Part shown: piece after piece, positions 8,792 through 17,580 of the stretch | How positions within the stretch are numbered: the first letter of the stretch is position 1 | How the letters are laid out: every line of letters begins with the position of its first letter | NCBI GenBank assembly: GCA_005223045.1 | Contig: NJBM01000002.1 | Coordinates: 431,982-495,981, forward strand | DNA length: 64,000 nucleotides | Source of the DNA: Planctomycetes bacterium B3_Pla | GTDB taxonomy: Bacteria > Planctomycetota > Phycisphaerae > Sedimentisphaerales > Anaerobacaceae | Direction of reading: 5' to 3' | Position numbers and translations under genes: made by a program | The notes under the pieces: model-generated | Database searches by the model: none | Seen by the model: the letters and a program-made list of their open reading frames with translations, nothing else | Told to the model about the DNA's origin: nothing

Positions 8792-10489
8792 ATGGTAAAG
8801 CACGAGAAAAGATTAAATGGGGCCGAAAACGGACGACAGGGCGGCAGTGTGAAGGCGCGCAAGGGCAGGCGTCTCTGGCTGATAGTTCTTCTGTTGGTAA
8901 TTCCTGCCGCAGCGTTCGTTCTCTCAGGGTGGATAAGAAAATCCTCGTCGGCTGATACCGAGAATATGTGGAGCACGTTCACCGCACGTCGGGACGAGCT
9001 TATCATAACTGTCATCGAGACCGGCAACATCAAGGCCCAGCAATCAACGGACATTATGTGCGATCTGGGCGGCCGCGGCATCGAGATTGCCAGCATCGTC
9101 GCGGAGGGTACGGTGATCACCCAGGAGGATGTTGATAACGGCAAGATCCTCTGCCAATTGAACTCGTCCGATCTCGAGGATTACTATTCGAGAGAGAAGA
9201 CTGAATTGTCGGAAGACCAGGCGTCGTATCTGCAGGCTCAGGAAGCCCACCTGATCCAGCTAAAGCAGAACGAATCGGACATCGCCGCTGCGCAACTGGC
9301 TGTTGAATTCGGCATGCTCGACCTTCAGAATCACCTTGGCAAGACCGCCGCCGATAAGCTTGCCGCTCAGGTGGCGGACGATCCGAATGCGACGATCGAA
9401 ATGTCTGTGCTTCTGGAATTTCTCGGTGAGCCCAACAGTCTGGGCGGCGAGGCACTTCAAACGCTCAAACAATTTCAGAACGATATCCTCCTCGCCGACG
9501 GGCAGTACCAGAAGTACACGGATGTGCTGGCCGGCACACAAAAGCTCCATGATGCCAACTATGCATCGGACCTTGACTTGAAAAGTGCCAAACTGGACAT
9601 GGATCGTTTTCGGGTCCAGAAAGAGAGTGCCGACGAGGCTTTGAATTTATTCGGGCTTTACGGTCTTCCAAAGCAGACCAAGCAACTCCTGAGCGACTAT
9701 TCCGAAGCGAAGCGCGAGTTGGTGAGGACTTACGCCAGGACTCGATCCGAGCTGGCCCAGGCCGAGGTAAGACTTGAGAGCACCAAAGCAACGTACGATC
9801 TCCAGAAGGAGCGAGTCGAAAAGCTCCAGCGCGAGATTGCAGCGTGCACTATACGCGCCCCAAGCCCGGGAATTGTGATTTACGGCAGCAGCGCGGACTG
9901 GGAGAAAAGACGCGAGGATCCGATAGAAGTCGGAGACTCGGTCCATAGAGGCCAGAAGATTTTCAGCATTCCCAACTCCAGCCTCATGGGCGTGCAGTTA
10001 AGAGTCCACGAGGCATCGGTGAACATGGTCAAGCCGGGTCAGAAAGCCAAGATCACGGTCGAGGCCCATCCGGACACGCCCTTCGAGGGCGAGGTGACCA
10101 GGGTTGCTCCTTTGCCCGATCCGCAGCGAGGCTGGCTCGATCCGGGCGTCAAGGTTTATACGACCCAGGTCACCATCGAGGGATCGCATGACATCATCAA
10201 GCCCGGGATGTCGGCTAAAGTCGAGATTCTCGTTGACCATTTGCACGATGCGCTGATCGTGCCGGTTCAGGTGGTTGCGAATCGAGGCGGCAGGAAGGTC
10301 TGCTATATCGAAACCGGCGGAACTCCGGAGGAACGTGAGGTGCAAACGGGGTCCTTCAACGACATTTTTGTCCAGATCGTCGGCGGTCTGGAAGCCGGTG
10401 AGAACGTTCTGCTCAATCCTCCCCGGCTCATCAAGCCAAAACAGGAGCCAGAGCCGGAAAAGACGGTTGCAGCCATCGCAGCAAAATAA
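8792..10489 (+). CDS. HlyD/MacA-like membrane-fusion (adaptor) protein
   Basis: The 565-residue product has an N-terminal anchor (LWLIVLLLVIPAAAFVLSGWI). A short biotinyl-lipoyl-like half (ELIITVIETGNIKAQ...ASIVAEGTVI) follows, then a long alpha-helical coiled-coil hairpin of about 250 residues and the second lipoyl half (IRAPSPGIVIYGSS). Beta-barrel and proximal domains come last (LMGVQLRVHEASVNMVKPGQ, IKPGMSAKVEILVDHLHDALIVP). Adaptors of this type bridge an inner-membrane ABC or RND pump to an outer-membrane channel. No permease or ATPase gene follows, so the pump must be encoded elsewhere. The open frame extends back to 8516 but overlaps the divergent phosphatase; 8792 fits the anchor best. 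Confidence 0.85.
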   Translation: MVKHEKRLNGAENGRQGGSVKARKGRRLWLIVLLLVIPAAAFVLSGWIRKSSSADTENMWSTFTARRDELIITVIETGNIKAQQSTDIMCDLGGRGIEIASIVAEGTVITQEDVDNGKILCQLNSSDLEDYYSREKTELSEDQASYLQAQEAHLIQLKQNESDIAAAQLAVEFGMLDLQNHLGKTAADKLAAQVADDPNATIEMSVLLEFLGEPNSLGGEALQTLKQFQNDILLADGQYQKYTDVLAGTQKLHDANYASDLDLKSAKLDMDRFRVQKESADEALNLFGLYGLPKQTKQLLSDYSEAKRELVRTYARTRSELAQAEVRLESTKATYDLQKERVEKLQREIAACTIRAPSPGIVIYGSSADWEKRREDPIEVGDSVHRGQKIFSIPNSSLMGVQLRVHEASVNMVKPGQKAKITVEAHPDTPFEGEVTRVAPLPDPQRGWLDPGVKVYTTQVTIEGSHDIIKPGMSAKVEILVDHLHDALIVPVQVVANRGGRKVCYIETGGTPEEREVQTGSFNDIFVQIVGGLEAGENVLLNPPRLIKPKQEPEPEKTVAAIAAK

Positions 10490-10525
10490 ACAAGCTGAAT
10501 CCCCGCCCGGATGAAATGGGTACTT

Positions 10526-11908
10526 CTACTTCTGCTTGAGCTTCTTGAGCCATTCGCTGTGCAGGCTGGTTAGCCGTTTGACGATTTCCGGATTGGCTTC
10601 GGCAAGGTTCTTCGTTTCTGTTGTGTCCTCAGCCATATTGCTCAGGAAGTTTTTGACCTGTGGGATTTTTCTGCCTTTGTAATCTGTTGCCGGGCCGTTG
10701 TGTACCAGCTTCCAGTCGCCCTGGCGTATGGCCCAGTGTTTGCCGGTTTCCCAGTGGAAGACTTCGTGAGGTGACGCGGCGGCGTCCGATTCGATGACCG
10801 AGGTTATGCTCTTGCCGTCGATCTTGCGCTCGGGCGGTTTCACGCCGCAATACTCTGCGATTGTTGGCATCCAGTCTATGCTCGCGGCCATCTGGCTGCG
10901 GACCGCGCCCTTGGGAATCCTGCCGGGCCAGGAAACGATGCACGGCACGCGAATGCCGCCTTCCCAGAGCGTGAACTTATGGCCGCGAAAGTCGCCGGAG
11001 CTGCCGCCCCCACCGAACGTCCGCGATTCCACGGAATGGCCGTGGTCGCTGAGGTAGATGATGATCGTATCGTCGCGCAGACCCAGCTTGTCCAAATGTC
11101 CGACAACCTCGCCCACCATCTCGTCCATCGTGGAGACAAATTCAGCATACATCCTGCGCGGAGCGTCGAGGTGCCGATACTTCTTTCGCCACTTTTCGGT
11201 GCCCTGCAAGGGGTAGTGCGGCATGTTGATCGCCCAGTAAAGAAAGAACGGCTCGTCCTTGTTCTCGTCGATGAATTTCATGCACTCATCGACCATAAGG
11301 TCGCCGAAGAACTCGCCGTCGTGCCAGACTTCTTTGCCGTTGCGCCACAGATCGTGCGTGTTGGGCGGCACCCAGTAGAAAAAGTGGGAGTAGTTGTCGA
11401 TGCAGCCGCCCATGTGCCCGAACGAGTAATCGTAACCCTGCCCGTTGGGCATCGTCTCCGGCGTATAGCCTAAGTGCCATTTACCCACGTGGCCCGTCGC
11501 GTAACCGGCCGATTTCATCATCTCGGCAATAGTCACCTGCTCGCTCGGCATACCCTCCCGGCCTTTGTGCGAAGGGGCGTTGCCCAAAAGCCCGGCGCGG
11601 CGGGGGTATCGACCCGTCATCAACGCCGCCCGCGAAGGCGAGCAGACCGGCGCGCCGACATAGAATTGAGTGAAGCGCGTCCCCTGCTTGGCCAGCCGAT
11701 CAAGATTCGATGTGTAGAGGTCCTTCGCGCCGTAGCAGTTGACGTCTATTGCCCCCTGGTCGTCAGTAAAAATCAACACAACATTAGGCTTGCGCCCGGA
11801 CCGCCGCCCGCCGAATACCGCCTGCGGGATCATCAGCGAGCCGGCCGCTGCGCCTAAAGCCTTGAGGAAATATCTTCTGGTTTGTTTGCCTGCATCCTTG
11901 CTTTTCAT
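10526..11908 (-). CDS. Tat-exported type I sulfatase
   Basis: The 460-residue protein has a twin-arginine signal (RRYFLKALGAAAG). It shows the alkaline-phosphatase-fold sulfatase core: FTDDQGA metal ligands near residue 48, and CSPSR at 89-93, where Cys89 is the residue converted to formylglycine by the anaerobic or aerobic maturase. GRYPRRAG and KWHLGY also fit the family. It probably removes sulfate esters from polysaccharides outside the cytoplasm, typical of marine Planctomycetota. The start at 11908 has GGAAT nine bases upstream; the longer frame runs into the preceding gene. It begins four bases after the stop of the prepilin-like gene, so the two form an operon. Confidence 0.9.
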   Translation of the reverse strand: MKSKDAGKQTRRYFLKALGAAAGSLMIPQAVFGGRRSGRKPNVVLIFTDDQGAIDVNCYGAKDLYTSNLDRLAKQGTRFTQFYVGAPVCSPSRAALMTGRYPRRAGLLGNAPSHKGREGMPSEQVTIAEMMKSAGYATGHVGKWHLGYTPETMPNGQGYDYSFGHMGGCIDNYSHFFYWVPPNTHDLWRNGKEVWHDGEFFGDLMVDECMKFIDENKDEPFFLYWAINMPHYPLQGTEKWRKKYRHLDAPRRMYAEFVSTMDEMVGEVVGHLDKLGLRDDTIIIYLSDHGHSVESRTFGGGGSSGDFRGHKFTLWEGGIRVPCIVSWPGRIPKGAVRSQMAASIDWMPTIAEYCGVKPPERKIDGKSITSVIESDAAASPHEVFHWETGKHWAIRQGDWKLVHNGPATDYKGRKIPQVKNFLSNMAEDTTETKNLAEANPEIVKRLTSLHSEWLKKLKQK

Positions 11909-11912
11909 GTTC

Positions 11913-12755
11913 TTAGTATTCCTTAAAACTTCGCATCCATTGCGGCCAGTCTTCGGTTCGGACGCCGCCGGCCTTCGTCCAGACATTGTTAATCTTGTAG
12001 CTGCTATGCCACTTCTGCGTCCACAGTTCCTTGAGCCCGATTCTTCTGACGGTGATATCCAGGAAGACGATATTCGTCGCCGTGTTGTGTCGGTTGAGAC
12101 CAACGCGCCTCATGTTGTCGCCCCGCCAGTGACCCGTGCTGCTGGCGGTGTGGCCATCGTATTCGGGAGGCAGGTCGATATCGAGCGGCCCGGCGCCGTA
12201 CCAGGAGCAATCCTGAAACAGTGGAATCCGGTTTGTGCCGCGGACGTTGCCGCCCTTCCAGTAATTCTCGTCGTCCTGATTCTCTCTTCTGTTGTAAACC
12301 CAGCGATTCACGCCGTAGCTGCCGTAGTCGATTTGCGCGACATAGTCGGCGTCCAGAGAGCCTCCGCCCCAGGTGCCGTATGTTCCGCCGTTTCTTTCGG
12401 CCTTGGCCGCCTCCGGACAAACGGGGCTGAGCTTGCGGTCTCTGTACCGGTCCTGCAATATGTACCTCCACCTGCCGCTGCTGTCGCCGTAAGCGAAGTA
12501 GCCGTCATTGTCCTGCATGTACATCGAGAATATGGTGCCCCACTGGCGCAGGTTCGCCTGACAGCCGACGGCTCTGGCCTGTTTCTTGACCCGGTTCAAC
12601 GCCGGCATCAATATCGCCAGCAGCAACGCAATAATCGCGATCACCACCAGAAGCTCTATCAACGTAAATCCCGCCCTCTGACGAGCAGGAATCCCGATTT
12701 CTGATGATTTAGGTTCTCCTGGTTTACGCATGGTGGTTCTTCTATGCCTAACCAT
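11913..12755 (-). CDS. Prepilin-type N-terminal methylation protein (pseudopilin-like)
   Basis: The 280-residue protein carries a type IV prepilin leader with cleavage before the Phe of [19 protein letters not shown] and a long hydrophobic helix. A large soluble domain follows, with repeated Trp, Asp and Gly, ending in ITVRRIGLKELWTQKWH. Planctomycete genomes carry many such proteins; the C-terminal RRIGLKELW-type signature recurs in the second copy at 34874. They are thought to be exported through a type II secretion/pilus-like route. The gene is directly followed by the sulfatase, suggesting joint expression. Start 12755 has GGAAG immediately upstream; 12731 is an alternative. Confidence 0.85.
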   Translation of the reverse strand: MVRHRRTTMRKPGEPKSSEIGIPARQRAGFTLIELLVVIAIIALLLAILMPALNRVKKQARAVGCQANLRQWGTIFSMYMQDNDGYFAYGDSSGRWRYILQDRYRDRKLSPVCPEAAKAERNGGTYGTWGGGSLDADYVAQIDYGSYGVNRWVYNRRENQDDENYWKGGNVRGTNRIPLFQDCSWYGAGPLDIDLPPEYDGHTASSTGHWRGDNMRRVGLNRHNTATNIVFLDITVRRIGLKELWTQKWHSSYKINNVWTKAGGVRTEDWPQWMRSFKEY

Positions 12756-12884
12756 TTTCTTCCGTGCCGCTGCGCCGCCTTGGGCAAAACCGGCTGCGTG
12801 TCCGATATTGTACCGGAAACCAGCCCGAAATACAATTCCAAAGATGTCTGAGGCCGCCTATTATGGTTCGGGGCCGGTTTTTTG

Positions 12885-12913
12885 TTGACAGAACACCTAT
12901 TAACTTATACTAT
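12885..12913 (+). promoter_or_regulatory. Sigma-70-like promoter for the HEAT-repeat gene
   Basis: TTGACA at 12885-12890 is followed after 17 bases by TACTAT (12908-12913); TATACT (12906-12911) is an alternative -10 with 15-base spacing. The gene it would drive starts at 13092. Confidence 0.5.
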
Positions 12914-13091
12914 ATAGTTCTACGGACGAATAATAATAGTACCGAACTATGGTTATGTCCGTCCTTAGTGAGTGAAAAAGCCCGATTTAGGGCAATTTGG
13001 AGGTAAGGGCAGCCTGAGATAATTCTTGTCTGTTCGGCAGCCGGACCCGGTTTTGTTGTATGGAAAGAATGCACTTTTTGGAGACACTTTG

Positions 13092-14885
13092 ATGTTCAAT
13101 CGAAAAACAGCCTTTGCGATAATGGCAGTAGCACTTTGTTCGGTTAACGCCTGCTTTGCTCAAACTGTGAAAGATAACTTCGACGAGTTCCTGCACTACA
13201 CGGTCATCGGCCGGCTCGATCTGGCCAAAGGGTATGCACAGGCACTTCTGGCGAGCAATCCCGATCCCGAAGAGCTGCTCGATCTGAGCAAGGAAAATCC
13301 GCAGGGCTACCAGCTTCTTCAAAGAGCCAAAGAGAGTGCACCCGACGCCGAGCTGGCCGATCTGAGCGGTCAAATCCTCGCCCTCATCGAGAAGGGCAGG
13401 TTTATCCGCCGGTCCGCGCCGGGCATCATCGCCGAGGAGGTAAGAAGGCTCAGCAGCACCGAACGAGGCTGGTTCGCGGCGGTAAAAAGGCTCCGAAACG
13501 CCGGCGAATATGCGATCCCGTTCATGCTCGATGCGATGGCCGATTCCTCCCGCGAAGATGAGCTGCCCTACATTGTCCGGGCGCTGCCGGAGATCGGCAG
13601 AGGCGCGATAAGACCGCTCGCTGCCGCGTTGCAGACCGAGAACGTGACGGTCAAAGCCGAGATAATAACCGCGCTGGGTAAAATCGCCTATCCGCAGGCG
13701 CAGGCCTACCTTAAATACATCGTCGAGAACGACAGTTCCTCCCAGCTTCGATCTGTCGCGCAGGAGGCCCTCAGGCAGATCGACCCCGACACCCTGCAAG
13801 TGCCCGCGGCACAGTTGTTCTACGACCTTGCCGAAAAATACTATTACCACGCCCAGTCGTTGACGCCGACCGAGGACGTCAACTTTGCCAACGTCTGGTT
13901 CTGGAACCCCGCCGCCGGCAAGCTCGCCCGCGAGCAGGTCGATCAGAGCTACTTCAACGAGCTTATGGCGATGCGCTGCTGCGAATGGGCACTCAAGGCC
14001 GACGAAGGCTTCGGCTCAGCTATCGGCCTCTGGATAGCGGCCTTCTTCAAATCAGAGTCCGTAGGCGTTGCGGCTATGCCCGCCTATTTCGGTGATCGTC
14101 ACGCAGATGCACTGGTCTATGCCACTACGGCAGGCGTTGAGTATCTCCACCAGGCGCTCGCTCGTGCCGTCAAGGACAGAAACGCCTACGTCGCGCTCGG
14201 CGTCATCGAGGCATTGGCCACCACCGCCGGCGAGAAATCATTGCTCTATCAACTGGGCCCGTCACAGCCGGTGCTCCAGGCCCTGACGTTCAACGACAGA
14301 ATGGTCCGCTACAGTGCCGCGATAGCGATAGGCGCCGCCGGCCCGACCGAGGGATTCGCCGAGAGCAAGCTGGTCACCGCGAACCTCGCCGAAGCCTTGG
14401 GCCAGACCGCCCAGCCCGAAACCGGCGGCAACGGCTGGAACGCGGAAATCGCCGACAGCTACGCCCTGCGCGCCGTCGAGGTGATGCTCAAATTGGCCCA
14501 GACCCGGAACCAGGTCGTCGATTTGTCCGGCGCCCAGATCGCCCTGGAAAAGGGCGTGAGCGACAGCCGCTCTGAAATCCAGATACTCTCGGGCCAGACT
14601 CTGGCCCATCTCGACAGCCCCGGCGCCCAGCGGGCGATAGCGGCAATGGCCCTCGATACCAACAACGCCCAGGACGTGCGAATCCCGGCTTTCGATTCGC
14701 TGGCAACCTCGGCCAAGCTAAACGCCAACATGCTGCCCGAGAACACGGTTGACGCGATTTATGCCCTGATAAGCTCCGACGACACTGATCCCGACCTCCG
14801 AAGCGCCGCGGCCGCAGCGTACGGAGCATTGAACCTGCCCAGCCGAAAAGCAAAAGACCTGATCCTCGACCAGGCAAAAAGCTGA
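13092..14885 (+). CDS. Exported HEAT-repeat protein
   Basis: The 597-residue protein starts with a signal peptide (AFAIMAVALCSVNACFAQ). It then consists of helical repeats with the HEAT pattern, for example AIRPLAAALQTENVTVKAEIITALGKI, LRSVAQEALRQI, VRYSAAIAIGAAGPT and DLRSAAAAAYGALN. HEAT solenoids act as protein-binding scaffolds; no enzymatic domain is present. GGAG lies nine bases before the ATG at 13092. A sigma-70-like promoter sits 180 bases upstream. It ends before a region of decayed genes and is not in an obvious operon. Confidence 0.8.
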   Translation: MFNRKTAFAIMAVALCSVNACFAQTVKDNFDEFLHYTVIGRLDLAKGYAQALLASNPDPEELLDLSKENPQGYQLLQRAKESAPDAELADLSGQILALIEKGRFIRRSAPGIIAEEVRRLSSTERGWFAAVKRLRNAGEYAIPFMLDAMADSSREDELPYIVRALPEIGRGAIRPLAAALQTENVTVKAEIITALGKIAYPQAQAYLKYIVENDSSSQLRSVAQEALRQIDPDTLQVPAAQLFYDLAEKYYYHAQSLTPTEDVNFANVWFWNPAAGKLAREQVDQSYFNELMAMRCCEWALKADEGFGSAIGLWIAAFFKSESVGVAAMPAYFGDRHADALVYATTAGVEYLHQALARAVKDRNAYVALGVIEALATTAGEKSLLYQLGPSQPVLQALTFNDRMVRYSAAIAIGAAGPTEGFAESKLVTANLAEALGQTAQPETGGNGWNAEIADSYALRAVEVMLKLAQTRNQVVDLSGAQIALEKGVSDSRSEIQILSGQTLAHLDSPGAQRAIAAMALDTNNAQDVRIPAFDSLATSAKLNANMLPENTVDAIYALISSDDTDPDLRSAAAAAYGALNLPSRKAKDLILDQAKS

Positions 14886-15089
14886 AGCGCAGCGAAATAA
14901 TCAATAATCATTAATCAATCACCAATTGGATTGGTCGAAGGATCTGCACAAAGAGCATGGTCTCAAGTCCATTCGACTCCGCCCAAAGGCTATCAAGCAT
15001 AGGGTAGAAGCGATAGGCGCCGATGCTTCTTGCAATATGATGGAAACTTGCCCTTGACACCTCAGCCGAAATTTGATACAAATCATGTT

Positions 15090-15345
15090 ATGGAAAAAGT
15101 TTACATAGAAACAAGTTTTGTCAGCTTCTTATCCAGCAAGCCCTCTCGCAATTTGCTGGCAGCGGCATGGCAACAGGTGTCGTTGGATTGGTGGGAACAT
15201 CGCAGAATTTTGTTCGATCTATACACCTCGGAATTGGTGATTATTGGTCCGCCGTTTTTGTGCGGATCAGGGTTTGTCGTTTCCTGAAATATGCACACCC
15301 CAGGAACTTATGGGAGAGGCTTTCGATGAAGAATCCGATTATTGA
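15090..15345 (+). pseudogene. VapC-family PIN toxin with internal deletion
   Basis: The first 45-50 codons (MEKVYIETSFVSFLSSKPS, the PIN-domain start with its first acidic residue Glu7, and WWEHRRILFDLYTSELVI) match the VapC family as I know it. The reading frame then breaks, and the family C-terminus (QGLSFPEICTPQELMGE) resumes in the +1 frame up to a TGA at 15343-15345. Roughly 80-100 residues carrying the other catalytic acids are missing, so the toxin is inactive. A TTGACA at 15054 lies 36 bases before the ATG. The gene overlaps the partner frame at 15326. Confidence 0.75.
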
Positions 15346-15499
15346 AGAACTCTGGAACGTCAAAGACGAGATTGCCCGTGAATGCGAGCATGATCTCAAC
15401 AAGCTGGCCGATCTGCTCCGCACGAGGCAGAAGGAACACAAGCACAAAGTCGTGGATTTCAGCGAGAAGCAGGCCGAAAATCCTTCAGCCAAGAATTGA
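15326..15499 (+). CDS. Antitoxin-like partner of the broken VapC
   Basis: The 57-residue protein begins MKNPIIEELWNVKDEIAREC and continues DLNKLADLLRTRQKE. It resembles the small helical proteins that usually accompany VapC-type toxins of this subfamily, as I recall them. Its ATG lies inside the last codons of the toxin remnant (20-base overlap), the usual coupled arrangement. With the toxin destroyed it may persist as a relic or neutralise related toxins elsewhere (inference). Confidence 0.55.
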   Translation: MKNPIIEELWNVKDEIARECEHDLNKLADLLRTRQKEHKHKVVDFSEKQAENPSAKN

Positions 15500-15684
15500 T
15501 GTGAGTCTTGCGAGACGTTTCGATAATTGTCCTACGAAGAAGAACTTTGTAGGCATTCTTTCAACAAAATCTGCCCCGTTCGACAAGTTCAGAGCCCGCC
15601 CTGAGCAAAGCCGAATGGGACAGGTTCTGAGTAACGTCGAAGGATCTATTAGCGAAAATCCCCGCGAAAGCGGGGACCCAACAT
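15500..15684. other. Short repeat-rich spacer
   Basis: It contains inverted pieces such as TTCGACAAGTTCAGAGC / GCCCTGAGCAAAGCCGAA and CCCCGCGAAAGCGGGG, common dispersed repeats in environmental genomes. No gene is present. Confidence 0.4.
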
Positions 15685-15829
15685 GTAGGGTGCGTTGAAA
15701 CGCACCATTTGAATTATATAAATTCATTTTACCGTGCTGCAAAAAACATATCCCTCGCGCACGAAACCATCAAATACACCCCAGCATGATTTTATTCTCA
15801 AAGAATTGGTGCGATTCATCGCACCCTAC
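15685..15829. mobile_element. Miniature element family A, copy 2 (145 bp)
   Basis: The ends are GTAGGGTGCG and CGCACCCTAC, and the element is the reverse orientation of the copy at 5319-5463 with the same length. It abuts the truncated membrane-protein gene at 15830, whose reading frame runs into it. Confidence 0.8.
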
Positions 15830-16090
15830 CTCATTTATTGATACTTTACCATTATTTATTGTGATCTCCGGTATTTGTTCGATAATGGCAGGCGCTTCGT
15901 TATTGGCAAAATTTGCAAAACCGATGTACATCTTAATCGTTGTCGGTAGCAGGCAAATGGCCAGTAGTAACAACAGATATAAAAAGTTTACACCTTTCCA
16001 GTGCATACCCACATCTCTATACAACTCTTTTGAGAAAAACGAAAAAACCGGTATATGAAAAATCGAGTATGTTTTCGTATGAACCTCCAT
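15830..16090 (-). pseudogene. DUF1189-like membrane protein, N-terminal fragment
   Basis: The fragment encodes about 87 residues: FFSKELYRDVGMHWKGVNF, a membrane helix (LYLLLLLAICLLPTTI) and NEAPAIIEQIPEITINNGKV. This matches the start of DUF1189-type multi-pass proteins as I remember them. The frame then enters the family A element at 15829, and no continuation is found on the other side, so the rest was lost. It is expected to be nonfunctional. Confidence 0.65.
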
Positions 16091-16122
16091 TTTTCTTCTC
16101 TCCTACGTTTATTAGGGGCTGT

Positions 16123-16261
16123 GGGGCTGTTGAAAAAGTCCCACCGCAAAACCTGAGATTGCCGCGCGATTCTGCGAATCGCTCGCAATGACGTAAAAAT
16201 AGACCTTTTGTCATTGCGAGGAGCGGAGCGACGAAGCAATCTCACCTTTTTCAACAGCCCC
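16123..16261. mobile_element. Miniature element family B, copy 1 (139 bp, 5-bp target duplication)
   Basis: The terminal inverted repeats are GGGGCTGTTGAAAAAG and CTTTTTCAACAGCCCC. It is flanked by GCTGT at 16118-16122 and again at 16262-16266. The copy at 48539-48677 is also 139 bp with a different 5-bp duplication. Internal arms (GAGATTGC, TCGCTC, CATTGCGA) pair to form one long hairpin. No coding capacity is present. Confidence 0.9.
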
Positions 16262-16362
16262 GCTGTCCCTAGTTTTCCCTAGTTTCCCTCAATTCACACC
16301 TTTAATTCTCCCGGAAAAAGTACCGGGCACTTTTGATTCTCCCGTATGCTGCCACCTGGACC

Positions 16363-17397
16363 TTATTGGGTTTCGGCCGGCTTGGTCACACTTCGAATGG
16401 CAGCGGCGATATCCACCGTCCTGGGCGATTGTCTCCCCTCAAAGACAGTTGCCCGACTGGTTTCCATGAGAACCTGTTTCACTTCCGCCGGCTTAAGGTC
16501 GGGCTGCACACTCTTTAGCAATGCGACAAATCCAGCCGTAACCGGTGATGTGGATGAAATGGACAAGAATGGATTCTTTGAGAGGCGACTCTTATCGCTT
16601 TTCATCCAATCAACGTACTGTTTGGTGAAAATGACGGAATAGTCATAGTGAAGTATGTTCACATCCGGATCACGCTCGTCATCGCCGGTTCTGCCTAAGA
16701 GCCCCGTGGGTAACAGATTGCCGGGGTGCGGATAATGGATAAAAGTGGTGACAATGCCTTTAGCGAGGGCTCTGTCAACGGCACTGTCCAGTCGCTTTCG
16801 AGTTTCGGGAGGGAAACGGACGGCCGAATATGTCAGCACATCGAGATCACGAGTTATTGCCCAGTCGATCGCCTGAACCATGGCATCCACTTTTTCCGAT
16901 GCATCCGAGGAATAGGTACCCAGCGCATATATCTCTACCTCGGGCGCGATCTCTCGCAGGGTAGACGCCATCCAGAAGCCATGGTGACTGAAGTCATTGA
17001 ATGACTCTCCCCAACCTCCCTTCTGGAAGTTCTTTCCGCCTGCGTATAGACCCGGGTGGACATCGTATCCGAAGGAGTGATCGAGTATTCCGACCTTCAC
17101 GCCCGCTCCCTTGGAGATCGACCATGCATCGTAGACGTTGTGGATCGTGAAGTACGTGGGGCGGGAATTGGCGTTGGGAAAGTAGAGGATCGCGGGTGCA
17201 TTCACCGTTGGGATCTCTTCGGCCTTTGCGTATCCGGCTCCCAGAGCAGATATAAGTATGACAGATCCAAATGCGAGCCGCAACAGACATCGAATTCTGT
17301 AGGGGCGTAAGGCTTTGGGTAACATGTGCAGTCGATTCTCCGGATCCGAAAGACCACTGGAGCTGGCAGCGGCAAATGACTTATCGATTAGGAACAT
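16363..17397 (-). CDS. Exported divergent subtilisin-like (S8) protease
   Basis: In this 344-residue protein the GGAGG ribosome-binding site eight bases before 17397 decides the start. A long N-region precedes a hydrophobic signal (FGSVILISALGAGYAKAEE, about 44-62). The S8 triad can be placed at Asp106 (VGILDHSF), His139 (SHHGFWMAS) and Ser284 (STSPVTAGF). All three sit in altered motifs (usual DTG, HGT and GTSMA), and the oxyanion Asn motif AAGN is not obvious. It may therefore be a specialised or weakly active protease. It is unrelated in length and targeting to the cytoplasmic subtilase at 28216. Confidence 0.75.
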   Translation of the reverse strand: MFLIDKSFAAASSSGLSDPENRLHMLPKALRPYRIRCLLRLAFGSVILISALGAGYAKAEEIPTVNAPAILYFPNANSRPTYFTIHNVYDAWSISKGAGVKVGILDHSFGYDVHPGLYAGGKNFQKGGWGESFNDFSHHGFWMASTLREIAPEVEIYALGTYSSDASEKVDAMVQAIDWAITRDLDVLTYSAVRFPPETRKRLDSAVDRALAKGIVTTFIHYPHPGNLLPTGLLGRTGDDERDPDVNILHYDYSVIFTKQYVDWMKSDKSRLSKNPFLSISSTSPVTAGFVALLKSVQPDLKPAEVKQVLMETSRATVFEGRQSPRTVDIAAAIRSVTKPAETQ

Positions 17398-17436
17398 TTG
17401 TATGACCTCCAGAATTCTATTTTGCTAACGCCTACT

Positions 17437-17536
17437 AAAGGGGTCATGCCGTTATTCTTCGCATGTCCCCTGCTTCCTGTATTGCATCAATGTAATCATA
17501 ACTCGTCTTTGCTAATAATCACGGCATGACCCCTTT
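17437..17536. repeat. 100-bp inverted-repeat element
   Basis: AAAGGGGTCATGCCGT (17437-17452) is exactly inverted at 17521-17536. The interior has no open frame. It could be a small non-autonomous element or a regulatory hairpin downstream of the protease promoter. CCCCTTTTGG recurs just after it. Confidence 0.55.
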
Positions 17537-17580
17537 TGGTATTGACCCCTTTTGGTATCCAAAAAGCCCCTATCCAGCAA

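Noticed and set aside
11739..12704. 321-codon plus-strand frame across the sulfatase and prepilin-like genes
   Set aside because: Spans the junction of two well-supported genes on the other strand; no protein-like features.
12987..13850. 287-codon minus-strand frame opposite the HEAT-repeat gene
   Set aside because: Antisense shadow of a gene with signal peptide, promoter and clear repeats.
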